64,000 nt of DNA from Phycisphaerae bacterium (GCA_029260075.1 JAJDDY010000056.1:56204-120203), one strand, 5' to 3'. Positions 17,209 to 26,312 are shown, counted from the stretch's first letter. A program made the numbers and translations. The notes: generated from the sequence alone by a model not told the origin.

Positions 17209-18621
17209 ATGCCGCTACAGATGACAAAAACGACCGTTCGCAACACCAAGACCGCTTCTTCCCGGACCGTCCCCTCTGCGGACTCAATCCGGACCTTTCG
17301 CTCTGCAGTGAATTACCTTAATTCGCTCGTTAATTACGAAAGAGTACCTCACGCTAAGTATACGCTCGGGAATTTTGGCCTGGCGCGTTGCACGCGGCTC
17401 TTGGCCGCATTGGGCAACCCGCATCGCTCCTTCAAGTCCATCCACATTGCAGGGACCAAGGGCAAGGGCAGCACGGCGTCGATGGTGGCGGCCATGGTGC
17501 GGAGTACGGGCCAGAAGGTCGGCCTCTATACCTCGCCGCATGTCTTGGATATTCGCGAACGCATCGCGATTAACGGCACGGTGATTCCAGAATCGGCGTT
17601 TGCCAGGGCCGTCGCGTCGGTGGCGGCCATCGCCACGAAGGCCAAAGTGCCCACCCCGACCTATTTCGAAGTGCTGACGGCGGCGGCCTTCTCTTATTTC
17701 CACGCAAACGACGTGGACGTCGCCGTTGTCGAAGTGGGGATGGGCGGACGGCTCGACTCCACCAATGTCATTACGCCGGAGCTTGTGGGCATCACGAGCA
17801 TCAGCGTCGACCACACGGCACAACTCGGCAAAGACCTGAAATCAATTGCCAAGGAAAAAGCCGGCATCTTCAAGAAGGGCGTCCCCATCGTCAGCGCTCC
17901 GCAACCGCCGGCGGTTCGCACTGTGCTTGAAGAGGCGGCTGAGGCCATCGGTGCGCCGATCCGCTTCTCCACCGAAAGCGTGGACTTCAGCTACCGATTC
18001 GAGTTTTCCCGCTCGGCGGGTCGTCACGCACGCATCTGCCTGACCACGCCAACAAGCCGGTTCGAACACGTTCGCGTGCCCCTCTTGGGCGCTCATCAGG
18101 CGGCGAACTGCGCGTTGGCGCTGAATCTCATCGACGCCGCCAAGACACGCGGATTCGACATTGACGACCAATCGGCGATGGACGGTCTCAACCAGGTTTC
18201 TCTGCTAGGTCGCATGCAGCTCATCTCAGAAGAACCCAACATCATCGTCGACGGCGCCCACAACGCGGCCAGCATCGACGCCTTGATGCGCGGCGTTGGG
18301 CAACACGTTCCCTACGACTCCATGATCGTCGTATTCGGCTGCCAGAAGGACAAAGACATTCCCGGCATGCTTGCCCGCCTTCAAATCGGTGCCGACAAGA
18401 TGATATTCACTGGTACAAGTTCACCACGCTCGGCCGATCCGTACGAATTGGCTGCGCAATACACCGAGCTGTCGGGCAAAATGGCCCAAGTAGGCAAACG
18501 CCTCCCCGACGCCATGGCCATCGCCACAAGCGCGATCACGCATGAAGACTTGATCTGCGTGACCGGATCGTTCTACCTCGTGGCCGAGGGCATTCGCAAA
18601 CTCTCCAAAGCATCCTCCTAA
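17209..18621 (+). CDS. folC: Folylpolyglutamate synthase / dihydrofolate synthase
   Basis: Mur-ligase family enzyme that adds glutamate to dihydropteroate and/or folates. Motifs: HIAGTKGKGSTASMVAAM (P-loop), GLYTSPHVLDIRERIAING, EVLTAAAFSYFH, VVEVGMGGRLDSTNVI, SISVDHTAQLGKDLKSIAKE with the carbamylated-Lys region KAGIFKKGVP, and IIVDGAHNAASIDAL in the C-terminal domain. Length 470 is slightly long owing to an N-terminal Thr/Ser-rich extension of about 30 residues. A second ATG at 17221 is possible. It stands alone; folP and folK are not seen nearby. Confidence 0.9.
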   Translation: MPLQMTKTTVRNTKTASSRTVPSADSIRTFRSAVNYLNSLVNYERVPHAKYTLGNFGLARCTRLLAALGNPHRSFKSIHIAGTKGKGSTASMVAAMVRSTGQKVGLYTSPHVLDIRERIAINGTVIPESAFARAVASVAAIATKAKVPTPTYFEVLTAAAFSYFHANDVDVAVVEVGMGGRLDSTNVITPELVGITSISVDHTAQLGKDLKSIAKEKAGIFKKGVPIVSAPQPPAVRTVLEEAAEAIGAPIRFSTESVDFSYRFEFSRSAGRHARICLTTPTSRFEHVRVPLLGAHQAANCALALNLIDAAKTRGFDIDDQSAMDGLNQVSLLGRMQLISEEPNIIVDGAHNAASIDALMRGVGQHVPYDSMIVVFGCQKDKDIPGMLARLQIGADKMIFTGTSSPRSADPYELAAQYTELSGKMAQVGKRLPDAMAIATSAITHEDLICVTGSFYLVAEGIRKLSKASS

Positions 18622-19026
18622 CACCGTTCCCGAAGAAGGCGGCTCGACGTTTCACGACCCCCAGGCGTCGCGCGCCATGGAATTGGGTGCCATGGGGCTC
18701 GATGCACGCTTTCCGTTATTGTAAGACTGGAATTCGGCCGTTCGTACGGTTGGCGTTTCCCCTCCTATGGCCGTACACTCCCCGACAAGCGTGTGACACC
18801 GGGCTGACATCCAAGACCGTTCCATCGATTGGCCGTCCATAATGTAGGACGATCCGCATATCACCGCCAACCGGCGCCGGATCGGCCACGCCCGAAAACA
18901 ACGCGTGGTCAAGACAGCGAGAGAACGCAGGTCGGGCTAAACAAGGCCCGGCTCGATACCGAAAAGTAGCATGGCCGGGCGGCGAACGGGTCGATGCCCA
19001 GCAACCCTGTTTACAGGTAGACCTTC
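18622..19026. other. Intergenic region, nothing recognised
   Basis: 405 bases downstream of folC. No convincing reading frame or listed repeat. CAGGTAG at 19014-19020 is the ribosome-binding site of the next gene. Confidence 0.4.
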
Positions 19027-19599
19027 ATGCCCTCGACGTTTGATCAGTCCACAACCGGAACGCTTCGCGACGGGCGCGTTCATCTTGACGGCCGGGTCGA
19101 TTGGCCGGAAGGGACCGTTGTCGAGATCTCACGCGTCGTTACGCCCATCGATTTGGGCGCAATCGACGGACCGGTCATCGTCGTCGGATTCGGACTAGCC
19201 GGCCGATGTGTCGCCGACCTGCTCGATAGCTCGAACGTACCGTTCAGCATCATCGAACGTAACCCTGTAACGGTGGAAACGCAGACGGCGCTCGGGCGGA
19301 CGATTATCGAAGGCGATGCGGAAGACGCGGACACGTTGATCAGTGCCGGGTTGCACGGCGCAAGCATCTTGGCCCTCACGATTCCTGACGAAGAGGCCGT
19401 ACTCGCTGCCACATCCTTGGCACGCCGGCTGTCGCCGACGATCCACATAATCGCCCGAACGAATTACTCCTCCCAAGGCATGAAAGCGTCGCAGGTCGGC
19501 GCCAACGATGTAATCAAAGCCGAGCAGGCGGTGGCGCTGCAGTTCTACGAAAAACTCCGCCGCCGACTGCGGGCCATGCCCGAACCCACGCCCCCGTAA
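19027..19599 (+). CDS. NAD(P)-binding TrkA-N (RCK_N) domain protein with short N-terminal beta module
   Basis: A 190-residue protein. Residues about 50-165 form an RCK/TrkA-N Rossmann domain: PVIVVGFGLAGRCVADLL (GxGxxG), IERNPVTVE with an acidic residue ending strand 2, IIEGDAEDADTLISAGLHGA and IHIIARTNY, then GANDVIKAEQAVA (in parts). Preceding it is a 45-residue segment DGRVHLDGRVDWPEGTVVEI, resembling short beta-hairpin modules at the start of small bacterial proteins. There is no transmembrane region or RCK_C domain, so it would act as a soluble regulatory subunit of a K+ transporter or channel encoded elsewhere, or another ligand sensor; this is inference. Confidence 0.75.
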   Translation: MPSTFDQSTTGTLRDGRVHLDGRVDWPEGTVVEISRVVTPIDLGAIDGPVIVVGFGLAGRCVADLLDSSNVPFSIIERNPVTVETQTALGRTIIEGDAEDADTLISAGLHGASILALTIPDEEAVLAATSLARRLSPTIHIIARTNYSSQGMKASQVGANDVIKAEQAVALQFYEKLRRRLRAMPEPTPP

Positions 19600-19800
19600 T
19601 CTAATCCGCAGCCACGGCGAGTGTATTCGGACCTATCGCCAGCGTGGTGAAACGACGGCTGATTTCTTGACGGCGTGGCCCGATTACGCTACTGTGAGCG
19701 CGATCGGTTTGTGGGCATGTCGTCCAATTCGGCGCCCATGCACAGCCGTCGAAGCAGGTGGGCTCGGGCCGTGAACTAGCGAGACGAAGGAGCGGGGTGG

Positions 19801-20277
19801 ATGTACAGTTACCAATCATCGTGTGGAGCAACCGCCTGGGCGCAACGACAATCGGCACCACACGGGGGATTCCACCGATCAATCCGAACCATCCTCACGG
19901 CGACGTATCCACTTTGGGCGCTGGGGGTCTGCCTGTCGCTGTCCTGTGCGTCGGCGTCGCGCGACGTTCGGGTCGTCGAACCACTGACTAGTCAAGCGCA
20001 CGCACCAGCGATCGACCAAGACGAGTCGCCATCACACGCCGTCTCAAAGCCTGCAACGGCCCCGCCCCCCATCTCAGCAGCCGACGCCGTTGCTAAGGGT
20101 CGAACCGAACTTGAACGGCGCGACGTCGACCCCAATGGATATGGCGTTTCGGCGCGACGGTCGCAACTCAGTTGGGACTTGATGTTCACTCCCAAGCCCC
20201 CGGTAAACCGATCCCTGAAGGTCTTCGTCAAGATCGGACTGCAGGGCAAAGTGTTGGGCTTCCGCCGAAGCGACTAA
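19801..20277 (+). CDS. Small putative exported or lipoprotein, unknown function
   Basis: A 158-residue protein; ATG at 19801 with AAGGAG eight bases upstream. A hydrophobic stretch (TYPLWALGVCLSLSCASASRD) contains a possible lipobox LSLSC about residue 49, unusually far from the start. After a Pro/Ala-rich linker the C-terminal part (GYGVSARRSQLSWDLMFTPK, then SLKVFVKIGLQGKVLGFRR) looks like a small beta-rich domain. I do not recognise a family. Confidence 0.5.
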   Translation: MYSYQSSCGATAWAQRQSAPHGGFHRSIRTILTATYPLWALGVCLSLSCASASRDVRVVEPLTSQAHAPAIDQDESPSHAVSKPATAPPPISAADAVAKGRTELERRDVDPNGYGVSARRSQLSWDLMFTPKPPVNRSLKVFVKIGLQGKVLGFRRSD

Positions 20278-20305
20278 GAGGGTGTCAATGGAGGGTTGTT
20301 TTGAA

Positions 20306-20329
20306 CCGAGCCGCGACTGTCAGGGAGCG
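20306..20329 (+). repeat. Family A repeat, solitary left arm
   Basis: CCGAGCCGCGACTGTCAGGG then AGCG; directly followed by the family D hairpin at 20331 rather than by its own right arm. Confidence 0.7.
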
Positions 20330-20330
20330 T

Positions 20331-20415
20331 CTGGGTGGCCCATGGCTTTAGCCTTGGGGGAGTCGAATCGACACCGGATTCGACTCCCCCACCTCTAAAG
20401 AGAAAGGCCACCCAG
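20331..20415. repeat. Family D composite hairpin (GGGTGGCC ... GGCCACCC with inner stem)
   Basis: Outer arms CTGGGTGGCC (20331-20340) and GGCCACCCAG (20406-20415) are perfect complements. Inside, GGGGGAGTCGAATC (20356-20369) pairs perfectly with GATTCGACTCCCCC (20377-20390). Related composites lie at 24596-24675 and 60691-60761, and a short form at 1993-2024. Confidence 0.85.
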
Positions 20416-20460
20416 CCCGTCAATGGAGCGATGACAGAGCACTAGGACCCCAGCGGCCAC

Positions 20461-20489
20461 GGATCACCTGCTGGAAGCCGGTGCCACAC
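20461..20489 (+). repeat. Family C repeat
   Basis: GGATCACCTGCTGGAAGCCG plus GTGCCACAC, one mismatch from the unit at 4390. Confidence 0.7.
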
Positions 20490-20532
20490 AAGAGCATCAA
20501 GCCGGATGTCCAGTCCCTGCGTCCCCTAGAGC

Positions 20533-20646
20533 GTGTTTAAGAAGTCTTTTTTCAGAGCCGCGCCCGTCAGGAAGCGGTCCGGTTTCACATGCGAAAACCG
20601 CTCCCTGACGGTCGCGGCTCGGTTCGAAGCACACCTTCTTAAACAC
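20533..20646. repeat. Family A repeat with extra outer stem (GTGTTTAAGAAG)
   Basis: Outer arms GTGTTTAAGAAG (20533-20544) and CTTCTTAAACAC (20635-20646) are perfect inverted copies, enclosing the family A hairpin (left arm from 20555, right arm ending 20620). Variants with degraded outer arms lie at 51501-51618 and 57312-57440. This architecture resembles a short terminal-inverted-repeat element. Confidence 0.85.
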
Positions 20647-21092
20647 CCTCCTAGTCCCTTCTCCACGACCACTCGCGCGACGTCCGATACGAGAAACAAC
20701 CCAGGCACCAGCGGGTGTCTGACGACAGCGCTTCCTACACGCCGCACGTCCAAGAACTCCGAGACCTCGCGCACTGCGGCGTCCGCTAACCCTCTCGATG
20801 ATACCGACGCCGATCCAGCAGCACATTGTCGGACGCTGCAAGCTTTGCAGTGTACTTGCCGGGTGGATTGCCGCATCGCGTCCGGCTAGGATAAAGGGAC
20901 AGTGGTACCGGGACGTCGCACATGGGGTGAACGACATTCTACCGGTCCTCACGAGGGGTTTCGCTGATTATACCGAAGTGCTCTACCATGGAGTGCCCAG
21001 TCCGCGACGTAGCTGCCTCAAGAAAACTTGAGCAGTGGTCGCATACTGCCGTGCTCGGAACGCTTCCGGTGGCGATAGCGAAAGAGGTAAAC

Positions 21093-24000
21093 ATGATACA
21101 TCGAAATGCAAGTCGTCTGTTCGTCGGGTTCGTATTCATATTCCTGGCCGGAACGGTCCAGGGGCAAACGCCGCAACGATCACGCGCTGAGAAGCAGATC
21201 GGCCCGGCCGTGCGCACACTCGATGCGTACACGATCCCCGGTGTCCAGCGATCAAAGCAGGGCCCTCGAACGATCCCGCGTAACGTGAGCACATCCACGT
21301 CCGCGCCGGAGGGTTCCGCCGCAGCCGCTGTGGGCACGATTGTCTATAACAATACGATCAGCGTTCGGAACACGTTTTACAATCCGCGCACCAATCAGCG
21401 CATGGCCGATGACCTAGTGCTCGCTAGCGGCGCCTGTTCTCTGGTCGAGTATACGTTCGACGTGTTTTCGGACGGCCAGGACGGCAATTTGCCATTCAAT
21501 GTTACCGCTGAGGTGTATGACGACGACCCATGTCTTCGAACTGCGAACTTAATAGCAGGTTCAACGAAGACGTTCACCAATCTTCCGGCGAACGTGATTC
21601 ACTCGCTGACTGTGACCCTTCCTTCGGCCGCCGCAGTGCCAGGAACAATCTGGATGGCGCTCACGTTCTCAACGGAACGCGCAGGGTGGGTCGTGGGCGA
21701 GCTTGCGGAAACCGGTAGCACACTCGATCTCTGGTCTGAAGATGACACGGTGCTGGGTTGCGTACGGCTTGGCTTTGCACCACCAGATAATCCGTGGGCC
21801 GGATTCGTCGCGTCGGTCACCTGCGACATCGCGGCCCCGCCGCTTGGCGCCTGCTGTGGTGGTCAGACGTGCAGTCAAACCGTAGAAACGAACTGCATCG
21901 GGGGCGTTTGGCAGGGTGCATTCTCATCATGCAGTCCCAGTCCCTGCCTTCTGGGTGCGTGCTGCACCGCAGCGGACTTCGGGACGTGTACCGACACGAC
22001 GGAGGCTGGCTGCGCCATAGCTACCGGCCTGTTTCATCCAGGTGAATTGTGTACCGGCGGTGCGTGCCAACCGTCCTTCGAGGTATATTCCAACCAGTTC
22101 GAAACGAACATCTTCTCGACCATTAACGATGTGACGACCTCGTGGGCGGACGACTGGGAGCTTGGCCCCGGATCGCCGGGTGAGCTCGTGGCCTTTGAGT
22201 TGACAGTGGTTGGAGCCACAACGTCGTACGATGTCACGACGCGACTTTGGACGAATGACCCCGGAACCAACTTGACCGATCCACTTGACGACTTGCCGGG
22301 TACGATCATCGCGGGCACCGAGCGAATATTCACCAATCTTCCCGGTAACAATAGTTCTTCAACCATCGTGGCCGGTCCGTTCACGGGTATCACGCTTCCC
22401 ACCCGAGTATGGGTCGAGTTGATTTCCAGTGCGCCCGACTCCGGTCCGTTGATGGCTGGCTTCCCGGATCCGGGTGTTAGCGCCGACGAGTTTGCCGTCT
22501 TTAATGCATCGACAGCTCCAGGCGTTTGGACGAGGGGATTCAACATTGGTGGGTTCACGCCCAACGACTGTCCGGGAAATTTGTGCATCCCCGCCGGAAG
22601 TTTCACGGGCCGACTGTGGCTTGTGGGCGCCGAGCCGACCGGAGCGTGCTGCAACAGCGGCGCCGGCACGTGCGTAGACGGCATCACCAAGAAACTCTGC
22701 GACGGACGGTGGGCTCAGGACTTGACCTGCGCCACGGCGAATTTTAACCCGCCGTGCGGAAGGAATGCGTGCTGCCTCGTTTCGGGTTGCAGCAACAATC
22801 TTTCGAATGCTGAATGCGTGCTACTCGGCGGTTCGGTTATAGAAGGACAATTGTGCAGCTCGCAAGCCGATCCGTTGTGTCCTGACATCGCCTGTCGCGG
22901 TGCGTCGGGCGATTGCTTGGTCAACAACGGCTCGGCCGGTTGCGACGACGCGATTTGCTGCGGCGATGTGTGTGCAGCCGACCCGAACTGCTGTGACCCG
23001 GCGATCGGATGGGACGGCGCTTGTGCGCAGGCGGCTGCTTCCATGTGTTCGTTCGCGCCGCCGAACGACCATTGCCGCAACGCGGAGCAGATCGCCGGAC
23101 CGGGCGAGTTCCGCTTCGACAGTTCCAACGCCACGACTGACGGCGTACCACACGTTTCCTGCGCGACCGTCGAGGGCGCGGACCAACTCACCAACGATGT
23201 CTGGTTCTGCTGGACAGCGGACGCGACGGGTCCGGTGACGATTCAAACGTGTGGCCTGACGACGGTGGATACGCGGGTGGCGGTCTACCTTGGCTGCGGC
23301 AACTGCCCGACACCGGAACTTGACCTGCTCCAATGCAACGACGATTTCTGCGGATTCGAGCTGTCGGGACTTCAGTCTCAGGTCACGTTCGACGCGGTCG
23401 CGGGCGAGAACTACTCGATTCGTGTCGCCACCTTCCCTGGTGGCGGTGGATTCCCGAAAGCGTCGGGTGGTCCGGGACAAATCCGTATCAGCAACGGCAC
23501 ACCGGTGAACCCGAGTTGCGGCGGTCTGGAGGACTGCTGCGCGGCAGGTACGGGTCCGGGGTGTGGTAACGCGAGCTGCTGCAACGAGGTCTGCTTCCGC
23601 GACCCGTTCTGCTGTGAAGTTACGTGGGATGCGAACTGTGCGGGCACCGGCGAGTTCGGCGCGGGCACGGTTTGCTCTGCACTATGTACTCAGGGCGTTT
23701 GTCCGGACGGTGCGTTCGTGTTCGATCTGGATGGTTTCGTCGACCCACGCCAACCCTATCCGCCCAGCATGCCGGGCACACCTCAAGGACTTACTGAAGT
23801 CACGGTGTCGGGTCCGACGGGCGCTGGGAACCCCGTGTGTTGGTCGCTTTGCGAAACCGCGGTCGACGGATCGGCGAATGCCATTTCCAACGTCGTCGAC
23901 AACTTGGATGGCACGTTCACGATCCAACTGGCGCGGCCGATATCCACGAACGCCGCAACCACAATTACGTACACGCCGGACCTTGGGTTGACCAAGACAG

Positions 24001-24245
24001 GAACGTATACGTCGCACCTAGCCAACGCCAGCCTTACCGGAACGGCAGACCGTAACGACGTGATTACGGTCTTGCAGTGCGTCACCGGCGTGATCTCCTG
24101 TGCGCCGCAGCAGGGCGATCTGAACCGAAGTGGTCTGGATACATCGATCGATGCACTACGAGCGATTGACATGCTCAACGGCGGAGCGGGTTACCCGGCC
24201 ACGTTGAATACGCAGTTGCCTACCGCCGCGCCAGGCTGTCCGTAG
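21093..24245 (+). CDS. Large secreted Cys-rich protein with dockerin-like C-terminus
   Basis: A 1050-residue extracellular protein. ATG at 21093 has AGAGG six bases upstream and is followed by a signal peptide (MIHRNASRLFVGFVFIFLAG, cleavage near VQGQ). It carries several cysteine-rich modules: GACCGGQTCSQTVETNC, LGACCTAADFGTCTDTTEAG, GACCNSGAGTCVDG, and two related units with DAICCGDVCAADPNCCD and NASCCNEVCFRDPFCCE. Between them are repeated beta-sandwich-like domains (two with TKTFTNLPANVIHSL- or ERIFTNLPGNNSSST-type motifs, and one with NDVWFCWTADATGPVTI). The end, GDLNRSGLDTSIDALRAID, resembles one half of a type I dockerin-like calcium-binding repeat. It is probably a surface or matrix protein; the binding partner is unknown. 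Confidence 0.75.
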   Translation: MIHRNASRLFVGFVFIFLAGTVQGQTPQRSRAEKQIGPAVRTLDAYTIPGVQRSKQGPRTIPRNVSTSTSAPEGSAAAAVGTIVYNNTISVRNTFYNPRTNQRMADDLVLASGACSLVEYTFDVFSDGQDGNLPFNVTAEVYDDDPCLRTANLIAGSTKTFTNLPANVIHSLTVTLPSAAAVPGTIWMALTFSTERAGWVVGELAETGSTLDLWSEDDTVLGCVRLGFAPPDNPWAGFVASVTCDIAAPPLGACCGGQTCSQTVETNCIGGVWQGAFSSCSPSPCLLGACCTAADFGTCTDTTEAGCAIATGLFHPGELCTGGACQPSFEVYSNQFETNIFSTINDVTTSWADDWELGPGSPGELVAFELTVVGATTSYDVTTRLWTNDPGTNLTDPLDDLPGTIIAGTERIFTNLPGNNSSSTIVAGPFTGITLPTRVWVELISSAPDSGPLMAGFPDPGVSADEFAVFNASTAPGVWTRGFNIGGFTPNDCPGNLCIPAGSFTGRLWLVGAEPTGACCNSGAGTCVDGITKKLCDGRWAQDLTCATANFNPPCGRNACCLVSGCSNNLSNAECVLLGGSVIEGQLCSSQADPLCPDIACRGASGDCLVNNGSAGCDDAICCGDVCAADPNCCDPAIGWDGACAQAAASMCSFAPPNDHCRNAEQIAGPGEFRFDSSNATTDGVPHVSCATVEGADQLTNDVWFCWTADATGPVTIQTCGLTTVDTRVAVYLGCGNCPTPELDLLQCNDDFCGFELSGLQSQVTFDAVAGENYSIRVATFPGGGGFPKASGGPGQIRISNGTPVNPSCGGLEDCCAAGTGPGCGNASCCNEVCFRDPFCCEVTWDANCAGTGEFGAGTVCSALCTQGVCPDGAFVFDLDGFVDPRQPYPPSMPGTPQGLTEVTVSGPTGAGNPVCWSLCETAVDGSANAISNVVDNLDGTFTIQLARPISTNAATTITYTPDLGLTKTGTYTSHLANASLTGTADRNDVITVLQCVTGVISCAPQQGDLNRSGLDTSIDALRAIDMLNGGAGYPATLNTQLPTAAPGCP

Positions 24246-24336
24246 GGGCGCGGAGACTGTGGTTGCCATGTATGTGACACTATGATGGCCGGTAGTGCGT
24301 AGGTTTTCGGGAAGGGAGAGGGCAGAGGAACGTAGG

Positions 24337-24462
24337 CTAGGCTCTGTCTGAAAACTCCGGAATAACGGTTCGCGACACCGCCGGTGGCCCGGAAATCCCG
24401 AGAAGAACCAGTCGCTCAACAACGACGGACACGCTCAAAACGGGTTTTCAGACAGAGCCTAG
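24337..24462. mobile_element. 126-bp element with perfect 19-bp terminal inverted repeats (MITE-like)
   Basis: Left end CTAGGCTCTGTCTGAAAAC (24337-24355) is the exact reverse complement of GTTTTCAGACAGAGCCTAG (24444-24462). The 88-base interior holds no reading frame. The palindromic ends begin with CTAG, so a CTAG or TAG target preference is possible but no clear target duplication can be separated from the inverted repeat. Size and ends fit a non-autonomous derivative of an IS-type transposon, though no transposase is present in this window. Confidence 0.6.
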
Positions 24463-24506
24463 TGCGTGAATCCTTTCGAGGCTTGTGCGTGAATCCTTTC
24501 TCGCAC
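24463..24506. repeat. Family B repeat units (GTGCGTGAATCCTTTC)
   Basis: One truncated and one complete unit directly abut the right end of the 126-bp element. Confidence 0.7.
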
Positions 24507-24595
24507 TTCCGGTCACGGGAATCCCTTCCCAACCAACGATTCTGGAAACCGCACACGTGACATGTTCGCGTTGCATTGAATGGCCCGATTGACCC

Positions 24596-24675
24596 GGGTG
24601 GTTCACCTCTTCAGAGGTGGGAGAGCCGAATCCGCCGTCGATTCGACTCCCCCACGGCTAAGGCCATGGGCCACC
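24596..24675. repeat. Family D composite hairpin
   Basis: GGGTGGTTCACCTCTTCAGA at the left and GGCCATGGGCCACC at the right, with the inner segment GTCGATTCGACTCCCCCACG. It is related to 20331-20415. Confidence 0.7.
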
Positions 24676-24699
24676 GGACAACTGACGGGTGCGTCCGAA

Positions 24700-24781
24700 C
24701 CGAGCCGCGACCGTGAGGGAGCGCTTTCAAGCTGTCGCGACCAGCCGTTCAAACGTCCGCTTCCTTACGGGCGCGGCTCGG
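24700..24781. repeat. Family A palindromic repeat
   Basis: Left arm 24700-24723 (CCGAGCCGCGACCGTGAGGG...) and right arm 24758-24781 (CGCTTCCTTACGGGCGCGG...). A partial extra copy of the right end (ACGGGCGCGACTCGG) follows at about 24789. It lies just downstream of the rpoN stop. Confidence 0.8.
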
Positions 24782-24833
24782 CACACCTACGGGCGCGACT
24801 CGGCACACTCGTCATTCGACGTGTTCCAGAGCA

Positions 24834-26312
24834 CTAGAATTCGCGGCGCTGGCGCGCGGTTGGGATGTCGAGTTGTTGGCGATACTTGGCCACGGTTCGC
24901 CGGGATATTTCGATCCCTTCTTTCATGAGCAATTCGGCGACTTGGTCATCGTTGAGCGGATGCTTGCGATCTTCCGCTTCGATGAGCTCGGCCACACGCG
25001 TCTTGACGCGATCCCAACCCATGCTTTCGCCGGTCTGCGTCTCCGTACCACCGGTGAAGAAATATCGGAGCGGATGAATGCCGCGCGGCGTCTGCATGTA
25101 CTTGTCCGCAACGGTTCGACTGATGGTGGACGGATCACACCCCAATTCTTCCGCCAGGTCGCTCATGCGAAAGACCTTTAACCCCTCGGGACCGATGTCG
25201 AAGAAATCCCGCTGCTGCTCGACAATCATCCTGGCCACTTCGATAAGCCGACCTTGACGAAACTTGACGGCGTCGATCAATGCGGACGCATCGTCGACGT
25301 GTTTCCGCGCGAAGTCGCGGGTCTCCTTGCCGTTGTCTTTCGACTTGGCAAGCTGAACGAGCTCTTCCCGAATTCTTAGCTTGGGCATGTTGCCCCGTGC
25401 AAGCCGAACCGTCAGACCGTCGCCCGTGTCGGCGTATTCCACAACGACGTCGGGACGTATGGTCGGCACGGAACGATCGCCAATCAGATATCCAGGATGG
25501 AGGCAGAGGTGTGAGCGCATCGACTTCATGGCCTCATTGATCTCAGCGACGGAGTAGCCCGTGGCTTTCGCGACGATCGGGATGCGGTTGCGGGCGAGGT
25601 CGTCGAGATGTCGCTCGATAAGCAATCGCTCAAGCGTGTTTTCGCCGGGCTGTGTAGCCAACTGCAAGAGCAAACACTCGACGACGTCGCGGGCGCCGAC
25701 GCCGGTGGGTTCGAGCTGCTGAATGTGTTGTATCGCTTGTTCCAAATCCGCAACGGGTATGGGTCGACGGACGCCTGTGGCGATGTCTTCGAGACGGACA
25801 CGTAGATAACCGTCCGAGTCGATGTGGTCGATGATGGCATCGCCAGCGGTGCGAATCGCGTCGTCGACTTCGACCAGCGCCCACTGCGTGATCAGGTGTT
25901 CGTTCAGGCCGATCTGTCGCCCTGCGGTGTTGGCCATGGCGCCCATCTTGGCATCGCGACCATCCGATGAACCAGCACGGTGGCTTCTGCTCGGCGCGCG
26001 CTCGCCGCTCTCAAGGTCATACGCGCCGGTCAGGCTATGCAAACGTTCGAAACTGTTGGCGTCGGGATCGGTGCGGGTGTCGCTCTCGCCAATGGTCGCC
26101 GTCCCGTCGTCGGTCGACGTTGCTTCGGGCTCTGCCAACTCAAGCGCGGCGTTGCTCTCAAGCGCCTTGTCGATGTAGGCTTCAAGATCGGCAACGGGCT
26201 TTTGAAGAATGGCCATGGACTGAATGAGCTGCGGCGTGAGGCGCTGCTCCAGTCTCATTTGCTGGTTGATTGATTGTGAGAAAAACTGCGACACTGATTT
26301 CGTCCATTCCAT
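24834..26312 (-). CDS. rpoN: RNA polymerase sigma-54 factor
   Basis: Directs transcription from -24/-12 promoters with help from AAA+ activators. Region I is the Gln/Leu-rich start (QQMRLEQRLTPQLIQSMAIL). An acidic linker, residues about 55-110, is rich in Asp, Glu and Ser. The core-binding domain includes PTGVGARDVVECLLLQL and LCLHPGYLIGD. The helix-turn-helix shows LAEELGCDPSTISRTVADKY and MQTPRGIHPLRYFFTG. The RpoN box is RRTVAKYRQQ near the C-terminus. Length 492 is normal. ATG 26312 lacks a clear Shine-Dalgarno; an internal Met 18 codons downstream begins the conserved MRLEQ and is a possible alternative. It lies downstream of recR on the same strand. Confidence 0.92.
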   Translation of the reverse strand: MEWTKSVSQFFSQSINQQMRLEQRLTPQLIQSMAILQKPVADLEAYIDKALESNAALELAEPEATSTDDGTATIGESDTRTDPDANSFERLHSLTGAYDLESGERAPSRSHRAGSSDGRDAKMGAMANTAGRQIGLNEHLITQWALVEVDDAIRTAGDAIIDHIDSDGYLRVRLEDIATGVRRPIPVADLEQAIQHIQQLEPTGVGARDVVECLLLQLATQPGENTLERLLIERHLDDLARNRIPIVAKATGYSVAEINEAMKSMRSHLCLHPGYLIGDRSVPTIRPDVVVEYADTGDGLTVRLARGNMPKLRIREELVQLAKSKDNGKETRDFARKHVDDASALIDAVKFRQGRLIEVARMIVEQQRDFFDIGPEGLKVFRMSDLAEELGCDPSTISRTVADKYMQTPRGIHPLRYFFTGGTETQTGESMGWDRVKTRVAELIEAEDRKHPLNDDQVAELLMKEGIEISRRTVAKYRQQLDIPTARQRREF

